Source of the DNA: Populus alba
Taxonomy: Eukaryota; Streptophyta; Magnoliopsida; Malpighiales; Salicaceae
Assembly: GCF_005239225.2 (NCBI RefSeq)
Contig: NC_133299.1
Location: forward strand, 4,282,967 to 4,346,966
DNA: 64,000 nucleotides
Direction of reading: 5' to 3'
Part shown: positions 50,714-60,545 of the stretch, in pieces
Position numbering within the stretch: the first letter of the stretch is position 1
Layout of the letters: every line of letters starts with the position of its first letter
Translations under genes and position numbers: made by a program
The notes under the pieces: generated by a model
The model's input: the letters and a program-made list of their open reading frames with translations, nothing else
What the model was told of the DNA's origin: nothing
Database searches by the model: none

Positions 50714-52816
50714 ATGGAGGTTGAACATTTTAGCCACCCAGATCATCCATTGATCCTCATTAATCAAGTTCTCGAATATAGCTGTGAACTAGTTATTTGC
50801 TCTGGATGCGAGGGACCAATATGGGGTCCTTGCTACAGTTGTACCTGTTGCTACTTCTTTCTTCACAAGCAATGCGCCGAGCTGCCCCGTGAGATCAAGC
50901 GGCGCATTCATCCTAGACACCCTCTACATCTACTGGCAAAGCCACCATCTCATTACACAGGATGCGTTTGTGATCGGTGCGACAAAACTTGCAACAGTTT
51001 TGTTTACCATTGTTCTTTCTGTGAATTTGATCTTGATATCAAATGTGCTTTTCAACCGGGTTTTTCTGATGCTGATAGTCAGGCACATCAATTTGCCCAC
51101 AAGGATCATCCATTGATTTTGAATGAAGAGCAAGAATATCATGGTGCAGGAGTTGTGTGCTCTTTGTGCAAGGAACCAATGTCTGGTCCTAGCTATAGTT
51201 GCACTTCTCGCAACGTCTTTCTTCACAAGAAGTGTGCTGAGCTACCCCCGGAGATCAAGAGGCACTTGCATCCAGAACACCCTCTTGTTCTACTGCCAAA
51301 TCATGATACGATGTGTGATTTTTGCAACGAAACTTGCTATGAGAATTTTGTATACTGTTGTTTTGTTTGTGAATTCACCCTCCATATCAAATGTGCTTTT
51401 CCACCGTGCCTTGATGCAGCTGATCAGAATCACTTTAGACGACTACTGAATCCACTTTCACTAAAATCAATCTCCTTCACTTGCAATGCATGCTGCACAG
51501 ATGGAGATGGCTTCCCATTCGGGTGCCCTATGTGCCAACTCGTGGTCCATGAAGAATGCATTTCATTGCCACGCACCCTTAAAACAGCACTGCACCATCA
51601 TCCCCGAATCATCCACGCCTATCATCCTCAACAATGCATCGAATCTATAAACAAGTACTGTGGAATTTGCCGTCGGGAAGTTGACTCAAATTACGGAGTT
51701 TACTATTGCCCAGACTGTGACTTCGTTGCACACGTGGATTGTAGTAGAGAATATGGCGATTCTGCAACAGAGATTGCAGGAGAAAACGAAGAAGAGCAAA
51801 GTGTGGTTGTTGATGATCAACTCATGAAACCTAGCTTTCGCATTGTCCTTGAGATCAAGCATGGAGAAGAGAGAATAATTGTAGAGATCAAACATTTCAG
51901 TCATCGACATAACCTAATCCTTATTGACAAGGTTGATGATGATCTAAAGTGTGATGGGTGCATGTTACCAATCTCAACTCCATTTTATAGTTGTGCCAGT
52001 TGTAATTTCTTTCTTGACAAAACCTGCAGCATAGAATTACCCAGGCAAAAAAAGTGGCAATATCACGAAAACCAACTGATTCTTTCATGGAACCAAGGGG
52101 AACATCATCTGCACAAGTGTGGTGTGTGCAAGCAATATTTTCGTGGGCTCATCTACTTTTGTGATGTATGTCCACTCTGCGTTGATGTCCGATGCTTCAA
52201 ATCAATATTGAAAGATTCTTTTAAACATGGAGGTCATGAGCATCCCCTCTATCTTCCAGCGGACAGAAAGAGTATTCTCCGTTGCCGTATTGGAGGTCGC
52301 GGGGTTCCCCCTTTGCTTGCAGATGACAGAGAGAATATTCCGCATTGCAGTGGCTGTTGTGTCAGTGAAGAATCAAAGGTATTTTTAAAATGTGCGCGTT
52401 GCGATTTCAAGCTGGGTATGAAATGTGCTACACTGCCATACAAAGCAAGACACGAGTATGATGATCATCCTCTCTTCCTCACCTACATTAATGAAAATAA
52501 CTACCAGCCTTCCTGCATAATTTGTGAAAAAGATAGAGACCCGAAGCTCTGGTTCTACCGTTGTGAGGAATGCGACTTCGATGCTCATCCAGAATGTGCT
52601 CTCGGGAAATACCCATATGTCAAGCCAGGGGGGGTTCGCACATATCCTAATCACCCTCACCCTCTTGCTTTGGTCGTCAAGACAGAGGATTATCGTTCGC
52701 AGGCATGCGATACTTGTGGTGAGCCTTGCGATGACTTGGCCCTTGAATGTACTGATCCTAACTGCAGTTTTATCGTCCACAGGCAAAGAGTGCAATGCTT
52801 GATGTCATTATGGTAA
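50714..52816 (+). CDS. DC1 (Cys/His-rich C1) domain protein, paralog 2
   Basis: A single open exon encodes 700 residues with about eleven divergent C1 modules, beginning MEVEHFSHPDHPLIL. The ATG at 50,714 is in the same place in the truncated third copy (63,342). The frame is open further upstream but has no ATG there. Module pattern is HPxHPLxLL ... CxxC ... YxCxFCEFxLxIKC, typical of plant zinc-binding DC1 proteins. Module 3 has lost a ligand: CTSR (codon 51,209-51,211) where paralog 1 has CTSC. A stretch rich in acidic residues (ENEEEQSVVVDDQ, near residue 365) divides modules 1-6 from 7-11. AATAAA lies at 52,943. It is about 90% alike to paralog 1 by eye. Function in the cell is not shown by the sequence. 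Confidence 0.9.
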   Translation: MEVEHFSHPDHPLILINQVLEYSCELVICSGCEGPIWGPCYSCTCCYFFLHKQCAELPREIKRRIHPRHPLHLLAKPPSHYTGCVCDRCDKTCNSFVYHCSFCEFDLDIKCAFQPGFSDADSQAHQFAHKDHPLILNEEQEYHGAGVVCSLCKEPMSGPSYSCTSRNVFLHKKCAELPPEIKRHLHPEHPLVLLPNHDTMCDFCNETCYENFVYCCFVCEFTLHIKCAFPPCLDAADQNHFRRLLNPLSLKSISFTCNACCTDGDGFPFGCPMCQLVVHEECISLPRTLKTALHHHPRIIHAYHPQQCIESINKYCGICRREVDSNYGVYYCPDCDFVAHVDCSREYGDSATEIAGENEEEQSVVVDDQLMKPSFRIVLEIKHGEERIIVEIKHFSHRHNLILIDKVDDDLKCDGCMLPISTPFYSCASCNFFLDKTCSIELPRQKKWQYHENQLILSWNQGEHHLHKCGVCKQYFRGLIYFCDVCPLCVDVRCFKSILKDSFKHGGHEHPLYLPADRKSILRCRIGGRGVPPLLADDRENIPHCSGCCVSEESKVFLKCARCDFKLGMKCATLPYKARHEYDDHPLFLTYINENNYQPSCIICEKDRDPKLWFYRCEECDFDAHPECALGKYPYVKPGGVRTYPNHPHPLALVVKTEDYRSQACDTCGEPCDDLALECTDPNCSFIVHRQRVQCLMSLW

Positions 52817-53455
52817 TTGGATTGTTGGCTATACTTGTGGCGTAGCCCTATTCCACTGTGAATGGTTAGCTTCGTACTCATTATCTCTGTTTTTATTTTC
52901 GCATATCAGATCACTCTTTTGTTTCTCTGTTTCTTTCTGAACAATAAAAGATGCTATTTTTTTCTGAACAATATTGTTCAGATGCTATTTCATCTTCAAT
53001 CATATTCTTTTAAAACTGTGAAGGTAGTTTGTTGTTTCTTTGAGCCTTCATAGTGACAAAGATGTCTGACCTTCCACCATTTTTTTAGCGTAGCAGGAAG
53101 TTCTCCACAAATTCTGCTTTTACATTTTTGTTATAGATTTTATTTTAAATGCATAGAAAATATAAAATAACACTTATCTAACTGATATCAAGTATTTTCA
53201 TTCAAATATTTAATTTTTATTTCCTTAACACAATCTAATAATAAATAAATGTATTTAAACGAATACCTCAAGGGCATTCGATAACTTTGTCCTTTAATAA
53301 GATATATCATGAAAAAAATAAGTTAATTCATGTTTTTGGTATTTTTCTTCTTAAGAAGAATAAGAATAAGAATAAGCTTCCATCTTTTTTTATCTAATTT
53401 CAAAACTACGAAGGGATTTAGAGGCCCAAATCTTAAAAAAAAAAATAAAAAAAAA
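52817..53455. other. 3' flank of DC1 paralog 2
   Basis: It holds the probable 3' untranslated region (AATAAA at 52,943-52,948) and then sequence matching 42,540-42,945 of unit 1. It ends in an A-rich run at about 53,434-53,456 that adjoins DC1 tail 2. Confidence 0.55.
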
Positions 53456-53881
53456 ATGTGTTTATTTAAAGTTGATTGTCAGGCACATCAACTTGCCCAC
53501 ATACATCATCCATTGATTATGAACGAAGAGCAAGAATATCATGGTGAAGGAGTTATGTGCTCTGTGTGCGAGGAGGCAATGTCGGGTCCTAGCCATTGTT
53601 GCACTTTTGGCAAATTCTTTCTTCAGAAGAAGTGTGCTGAGCTACCCCTGGAGATCAAGCGGCACTTGCACCCTCTTCACCTGCTGGCAAAGCCACCATC
53701 TCATTGCTCAAGATGCGTTTGTGACAAGAGTTTTGTTTGCCATAGTTGTTTCTGGGAATTTGACGATATCAAATGTGCTCTTCCACCGTGCATTTTTGAA
53801 CTTGAAGGTCAGGAACATCAAATTATTTGTCTAGCTTCAATTGAAGATTGCCTGTCTCACTTGCAAAGCATGTGGCACTAA
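53456..53881 (+). pseudogene. DC1 tail 2, short open frame of 141 codons
   Basis: The frame starts ATG at 53,456 right after a poly-A run. It holds one fair C1 module (HPLIMNEEQEYHGEGVMCSVC) and a shortened second one (HLHPLHLLAKPPSHCSRC). Just before the stop the frame slips, because the next DC1 motif (LKIACLTCKACGTN) is in another frame. It is therefore a fragment, but the only one of the three tails without the 86-bp deletion. It may still be transcribed. Confidence 0.6.
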
Positions 53882-55700
53882 TTTGTTGAAGATTATTACC
53901 AGCAGACGTCACATCTGTTGCCTTTCTTCATTCAGCTAACCCAGTCTCAGAAAATTTTCCCTGTGTTTAGAAAGTTTCACCAAAACAGTAAAGCTAAAAA
54001 CGTCATTATAATTTCGTAGTAGATTTTCAACTTCGCTAAGAGTTTTCAAAACATGATAAAAAGATTTCTATTTCTTTATTCTGTCCAAGCAACACTGACA
54101 TGGCAATAAGCTAGCATTGCACTGCTATGGATCATGGTGATTTGATTTGTTTTCCAATTTACAATTTAGTCAAATTCAAAGAAAACTTACACAAAAAAGA
54201 GAGAGGAAATAACCTGTTCAAAATCTAATTAGAAATAAACTTCATTTTGATATATGGAAACTGATTATAATGATAACTTGACCATTGAACCTAAAAACAT
54301 AAATTTGTTAATTAAGAAATGCTAGGAAAACTTTTTTTTTTTTTTACTAATATTTGTTTCTCAGTGGAAATAAAAGGCATCTATTTGAAGATGTCACCTA
54401 TATGATTTAATGTTATTTTAGTTTTTTCCGTTTACAAAATTTTACAGCACATTGAGCCATGAAAGTTACCTGTTTTGGAATGAGTCTAGAGGGGTCTTTG
54501 AAATTGCAGTGAGACCTGATTTAAAAAAAAAAATTAATTTTTTTAATTTTAAATTTAATTTTTTATATTTTTATATACATATTATATCGGTATCATAAAT
54601 AAAATTTAAAAAATATATAATAAAAATTTGAATCCATTCAAAAATAATAATAATAATTACCACTATCTTGTACCACATCCACATAACATCGGTTTTGCTT
54701 TGAAAACAACATGGCAACTGAATGGTGGTCTAGTTAAAAGTATTTTTCTAATCAGTGATTTTCCTTTTAAAATGAAGGACGGTTGGCATGTACTTGTGCT
54801 TCCTTTTCTTATTTAATTTTTTATTTTATAGTAAAAGGTATTTTTTTTATTAGTTTATATGTTAATCATGATTGAGTTTTTTATTCAAATGATTTTAAAG
54901 ATAAACAATTTAAAGTTATGAATCATGATGTATAAAGTTATGAATCATCGAACAATCCATTTAAAGTTATAAAGTTATATAATTATGTTGTGATGTATCT
55001 TAAATCAAATAGAAACTACACTAGATCATTAACCTTTTTTAATAAATATAAAGAAATATTCAAATATTACTAATATTTTTTTTAACAAAAAAAAATTTAA
55101 ATCATGTGAAAATTAATTTGATATAATTTGGTTGACTTTACGAGTCTATAAGTAATTTATATAACCTGAAAAAACATAATTTGATTAAAAATAATTTTAA
55201 AATGATTTTTTTTAATATTAAGATAAAAATATATTTGATTATTTTATTAAATTAAATCCAGAAAAAAGAGAGATTTTTAATAGAAGCAAGAAAAACATTT
55301 TTTTGTAATGATTTATGTGCACATTAAAATGTGTTTTTATACTTGATTTGGTTCATGATCTATAGTAATGAACCGGCTTTATTTAAAATTTTCTCAAAAA
55401 ATAAAATTGCGTTCAACAAATTAATAAAACTACGCTATCTCTTCTTCTTTTTATATATATTAAATGATTGGCTAAAGATGAAATAAATAATTTTATATTA
55501 TTTGTTTGTACGTATTACTTTTAAGCGTAGACTCTTTTATTCGGTGATATATATACGACTATCTTAATTTGTTTTTCCTCGTGCACATATCGACGACCTT
55601 TTTCAAATTCCAAGAACATGTCACTTCAAAGAAATTTCCTGGTTGATAATGAACAGACATAAGCAGTGCTTAATAATTTGACTGAAAATAAATGACAACA
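53882..55700. other. End of unit 2 and AT-rich spacer
   Basis: To about 55,235 this matches the end of unit 1, including the MITE-like copy at 54,491-54,684. Beyond that it is AT-rich spacer with no gene. Confidence 0.5.
54491..54684. mobile_element. AT-rich MITE-like element, unit 2 copy
   Basis: It is the partner of the element at 45,237. The left end reads GGGGTCTTTGAAATTGCAGT and the right end ACCACATCCACATAAC, with an interior almost wholly of A and T. Confidence 0.55.
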
Positions 55701-56048
55701 GGACAGGTTAATTAGATATAGTGAACTAATCATTAATTAAATTTATTTAAATCATTGACTACATATCTTAAGTATCAACTGAACATATATTTTTTTAAAA
55801 AAAATATCAAAAACATTAAACTGGACTCATTCATCCTAGAGCCAGAAAAAAATATATATACAGAATTAGATATAGGGCAGGTTAATTAGATATAGTGTAC
55901 CAACCATTAATTAAATTTATTTAAATCATTGACTACAAATTCTAAGTATTACCTGAAAAAATAATTTCTTTTTTTTTAAAAAAAAGAATCATAAACATTA
56001 AACTGGACTCATTCTTCCTAGAGCCAGAAAAAAAAAAGTACACATATA
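55701..56048. repeat. 174-bp direct tandem repeat, two copies
   Basis: GGACAGGTTAATTAGATATA at 55,701 returns as GGGCAGGTTAATTAGATATA at 55,875. The following text (ACATTAAACTGGACTCATTC, CCTAGAGCCAGAAAAAA) recurs with the same spacing. No coding content. Confidence 0.85.
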
Positions 56049-57989
56049 AACAGAATTAGATTTGAAGAAGACGAGAGAGCAACCTCTTAACCACGAGAAT
56101 AACTGATTAAGGAAAGGAATAATGAAGAGAACTTCGGAATCAAATATAATTAGAGTCAAATATTTTTATAAACTCAAGTCTATATTGGAAACCAATATTA
56201 TTCCTTGATTTAAATTCATGCATGCCCCCTTTTATTCTTCAAAGTAAATAACCCAGAAACCTCAAACCTGGTATTCTCTCAACATGTACATCACTATGCT
56301 GTCATCCTATACATATGTCATAAAGGTTAATTCCAATAATTAAAAGGTTGTGAAATTGGTGCAAAACCCTACCTCTAATGTTTTTTTATTTCCTTGAAGG
56401 GGAAAAAGGGTGGAAATTTCATCTTTTGCCTGGTTTCCAATTGCAGACCTTGATGAAAGGAGCTTGGCAGAACCCCATGTAGTTGAATGCGATTTTCTCT
56501 CTTATAACGCATTAATTCTTCCTCCACACATGTCATGGCCATGGAAAAATTAATTTGGAAAAGTTGGTTTTTCAGATTTGACTGTTCCTCCTTGGAGAAT
56601 ATGGACGCAAAATCCAAATTTTTTTTTGGATAAATGCTTCCCTTTTCAACCATGCAAATAGCAAAGTACATGGTCTTTTAGGTTCGGCGTGATAGTTACT
56701 TGGTCAAACCGAGGAATATATGGGCTCATTCTTATGAGAAAGACAGAGTAGAAAAGCAATGCTCCTTTTCAGCTTCTCAGAAATTGAACATGCACTGAAA
56801 GGGTAACCATGACAACTGACCAATCTGCCTGCAAGGAAACCGCTCCAATCTTCCCCATGTGAGAATTTCTTCTTCAAAGTATTCATTTCTGCAGTGAGTT
56901 CATGATCAGAGCAGAGTTTTTCTTGGTGAACGTACAAGTCAGCTGTGCCTTTTTTTCTCTGGAGGAAATTGATGAATATTAGCCCAATGATGCCCGTACC
57001 AATGAAGTTTCCTTGATATTTGATACCCTCAAGGCCAGACGAACACTGCAAGCACAATAAAGTACAAGAACAAATTGCAATAAGAAAAACAAAGTAGATT
57101 CTATTATCGTTTTCATTGACTATGGATTTAGCTATGGATGTATCAATGGATGACTAACTTGCGTGGATCGATGGTTATTGAATATGATCAAGAGGCGTGA
57201 GCAAGATATACAGCTAATTAGACTTGTTCTTCATGGAATTTGTAAGATCTCATGAATTTTGTTTTCTTAATTGCAAAGTAAAATCAGCAGGAGGATCAGA
57301 AGTGGGACTGCAAGACACGACGATTATATGTAGACAAATATGCCCATCAAATCCAATACATACAAGCGTAATTAAGCAGAGTACTCTTGTATCGGTTTGA
57401 TGACAACTGCGTAATATTGGTCAACCAAATATTATTCAGATTGATATTAACTTCCCTGTTGTGGTATCTACGATTCTACAGTTCTACAGTTCTAAATTTT
57501 ACAGGAGAATAAAATATAAGATCAGAAAATACAAGGAAATTTACTCCCTTATAGAAGTCCTAACATTTGTTTTTTCTACTTTAAGCTGGCAAGAACCTGT
57601 CTTTTGTATATCCTCGACTTCTCGTTCATTTGGCTTTAAACTTGCCAGAAAGTTGAACAAAATTAACTACAATTCTAACTTCTCATTCTTTGGAGAGTTT
57701 CTTTTGGCGAGATGCGCTTTCCGTAATTGGTAGCCACATCTGTAATTCTAGCTGTCCTCTGGGTTCTTGCTCTAGTACAGAGCCTTGATTTTCAGTTTCC
57801 AAACTTCACGGAATCAACTAGAAATCAACTTAAGTTGAGTTCCAATTCTAATATAGCCCATGACGCCATCCAAGCCACACCAGATTCTAATGGAATTTCT
57901 ATGGATAACAGGGCTGGAAGGGCCTTGTACAGATGGCCATTCAGACTATGGAGCAACGGAGGGAAGAAAGCATCTTTCAATACAACCTT
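56049..57989 (+). repeat. Lectin block, copy 1
   Basis: It is paralogous to 59,050-60,120: both start ACAGAATTAGATTTGAAGAA and end in the lectin-domain fragment. Copy 1 has about 1.0 kb (56,532-57,551) that copy 2 lacks. Copy 1 is cut short at 57,989, where a DC1 tail segment joins. Confidence 0.75.
57727..57989 (+). pseudogene. L-type lectin domain fragment, copy 1
   Basis: The frame encodes a signal-peptide-like start (VILAVLWVLALVQS) and the first strands of a legume-lectin fold (LDFQFPNFTESTRNQLKLSS, later GRALYRWPFRLW and ASFNTTFV), as in L-type lectin receptor kinases. There is no ATG: a TAA stands immediately before the first codon. After NTTFV the sequence switches to DC1-tail DNA, and the frame runs on as VIIRLKGFHSLRAPFLK to a stop at 58,044. 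No kinase domain is present. Confidence 0.75.
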
Positions 57990-59044
57990 CGTGATTATTA
58001 GATTGAAAGGTTTTCATTCTTTGAGAGCACCTTTTTTAAAGTGAAATGAACACAGCTTTTAGTTTATACGGTGCTTGTAAGAATAGCATACATAAGTATG
58101 ATTTTGAGATTTGAAAGAACTCCTTGTTTAAGAGGAAATTGGACTTTGTCATGTGAAATGAACTCCTTTTTAATTTATGCCCTACAGAATATGCAGAGGA
58201 TTTTCTACTGTTTTTATTTAAAGTTGATTGTCAGGCACATCTACTTGCCCACATAGATCATCCATTGATTATGAACGAAGAGCAAGAATATCATGGTGAA
58301 GGAGTTATGTGCTCTATGTGCGAGGAGGCACTTGCACCCTCTTCACCTGCTGGCAAAGCCACCATCTCATTGCTCAAGATGCGTCTGTGACAAGAGTTTT
58401 GTTTGCCATTGTTGTTTCTGGGAATTTGACGATATCAAATGTGCTCTTCCACCATGCATTTTTGAACTTGAAGGTCAGGAACATCAAATTATTTGTCTAG
58501 CAAAGTAGCTTCAGTTGAAGATTGCCTGTCTCACTTGCAAAGCATGTGGCACTGATTTGTTGAAGATTATTACAATCAGACGTCATATCTGTTGCATTTC
58601 TTCATTCAGCTAACCCAGTCTCAGAAAATTTTCCCTGTGTTTAGAAAGTTTCACCAAAACAGTAAAGCTAAAAATGTCATCACAATTTCCTAGTAGATTT
58701 TCAACTTTGCTATGAGTTTTCAAAACATGATAAAAAGATATCTATTTTTTTATTTTGTTCAAGCAACACTGACATGGCAATAAGCTAGCGTTGCGCTGCT
58801 ATGGATCATGGCGATTTGATTTGTTTTCCAATTTACAATTTAGTCAAATTCAAAGAAAACTTACACACAAAAAAAGGAAATAACCTGTTCAAAATCTAAT
58901 TAGAAATAAACTTCATTTTGATATATGGAAACTGATTATAATGATAACTTGACCATTGAAACCTACAAACATAAATTTGTTAATAAAGAAATGCTAGGAA
59001 AACTCTTCATTATGATTTAATGTTATTTTAGTTTTTGCCGTTAA
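57990..59044 (+). pseudogene. DC1 tail 3 inserted into the lectin fragment
   Basis: It matches unit 1 from 44,105 (GATTATTAGATTGAAAGG) to about 45,100, including the decayed DC1 modules (58,197-58,600) and the same 86-bp deletion after GAGGAGGCA. It therefore descends from a unit-1-like copy, not from unit 2. No full module remains in frame. Confidence 0.75.
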
Positions 59045-60120
59045 CAAAAAAATGTATACATATATACAGAATTAGATTTGAAGAAGACGAGAGAGCAACC
59101 TCTTAACTACGAGATTAATTGATTAAGGAAAGGAAGAATGAAGAGAACTTCGGAATCAAATATAATTAGAGTCAAATATTTTTATAAACTCAAGTCTATA
59201 TTGGAAACCAATATTATTCCTAATTGATTTAAATTCATGCCTCCTTTTATTCTTCCAAGTAAATAACACAGAAACCTCAAACCTGGTATTCTCTCAACAT
59301 GTACATCACTATGCTGTCATCCTATACATATGTCATAAAGGTTAATTCCAATAATTAAAGGGTTGTGAAAACCCTACCTCTAACGTTTTTTTATTTCATC
59401 TTTTGCCTGGTTTCCAAATTGCAGACCTTGATGAAGGGAGCTTGGCAGAACCCCATGGAATTGAATGCGATTTTCACCCTTATATTGCATTAATTCTTCT
59501 TCCACACATGTCATAGAAGTCCTAACATTTTTTTCTCTAATTTAAGCTGGCAAGAACCTGTCTTTTGTATATCATTCATTTGGCTTTAAACTTGCCAGAA
59601 AGTTGCACAAAATTAACTACAATTCTAACTTCTCATTCTTTGGAGAGTTACTTTTGGCGAGATGCGCTTTCCGTAATTGGTAGCCACATCTGTAATTCTA
59701 GCTGTCCTCTGGGCTCTTGCTCTAGTACAGAGCCTTGATTTTCAGTTTCCAAACTTCACGGAATCAACTAGAAATCAACTTAAGTTGAGTTCCAATTCTA
59801 ATATAGCCCATGACGCCATCCAAGTCACCCCAGATTCTAATGGAATTTCTATGGATAACAGGGCTGGAAGGGCCTTGTACAGATGGGCATTCAGACTATG
59901 GAGCAACGGAGGGAAGAATGCATCTTTCAATACAACCTTCGTACTCAATATACAAAACCAGACAGCTTCAAGTGGTGAAGGCTTAGCATTTATATTAACA
60001 GCAGATCCTGATGTTCCAGATGGAAGTGAAGGACAATGGCTTGGAATCGAAAATTCCACGTTAAATGGATCCATTGAAGCCAGGACAGTGGCAGTAGAAT
60101 TTGACACCAGAAAAAGTCAA
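59045..60120 (+). repeat. Lectin block, copy 2
   Basis: This is the partner of 56,049-57,989 with an internal gap of about 1 kb at 59,515. It follows DC1 tail 3 directly. Confidence 0.7.
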
Positions 60121-60123
60121 TAA
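59677..60123 (+). pseudogene. L-type lectin domain fragment, copy 2
   Basis: This copy goes further than copy 1. After NTTFV it continues LNIQNQTASSGEGLAFILTA, DPDVPDGSEGQWLGIEN and VAVEFDTRKS, the first half of a legume-lectin domain of the type in L-type lectin receptor kinases. As in copy 1, no ATG opens the frame and TAA precedes it. It ends abruptly at a stop (60,121-60,123) where a dispersed repeat begins, so the second half of the lectin domain, the membrane segment and the kinase are missing. Confidence 0.8.
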
Positions 60124-60545
60124 AAAACAAAATACAAAAAACAACCTGAATTAACTTCGGGTTAACCCGTTAAGTATTATTTTCCGATTATGAAAGCAAG
60201 ACAACCTAGTAAAAAGTAAATCAAAATAAATTATGAAGCCTAATTCCCAATAAAAGATAAAATTAGGGAATATAACAATTAAAAAAACAAAAAAAAACCG
60301 AGTCAATCAGATTAACTTGTCAATCTCACGATCCAGGTCATGAGATTAGGACAATTCAATAAAAAAAATCCAATATTGAAAGACTCGTGACATGGATAAT
60401 GAAACCGAGATAATCTCAAAGAAAATAAAAATAAACAATAACTCTATTTTAAACCTCGTTAGTCTGTCAAATCCAGAACTTTGATCGTAAGATAAGGATA
60501 ATACTAAAAAAAACAAATTAAAAAGAATTATACAATTTATTTTCT
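60124..60545. repeat. Dispersed repeat truncating lectin copy 2
   Basis: It shares an ordered series of phrases with 22,283-22,640 (AATTAACTT..GGTTAACC, GATCCAGGTCATGAGATTAGG). It has no reading frame. No clear terminal repeats or target duplication were found. Confidence 0.55.

Larger units (their letters stand above)
45991..55240 (+). repeat. Tandem duplication unit 2 (carries the second DC1 gene)
   Basis: It repeats unit 1 from TAGTTTTATAAAG onward and stops matching near 55,235 (AAGATAAAAA is the last clear shared block). It contains two hAT-type insertions (348 and 2,445 bp) that unit 1 lacks, and lacks the copia fragment and some spacer of unit 1. The right border is approximate. Confidence 0.75.

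Noticed and set aside
56375..57057. Two minus-strand open frames of 98 and 117 codons
   Set aside because: No recognisable domain, no clear splice links, and most of the region is missing from the paralogous block at 59.5 kb.
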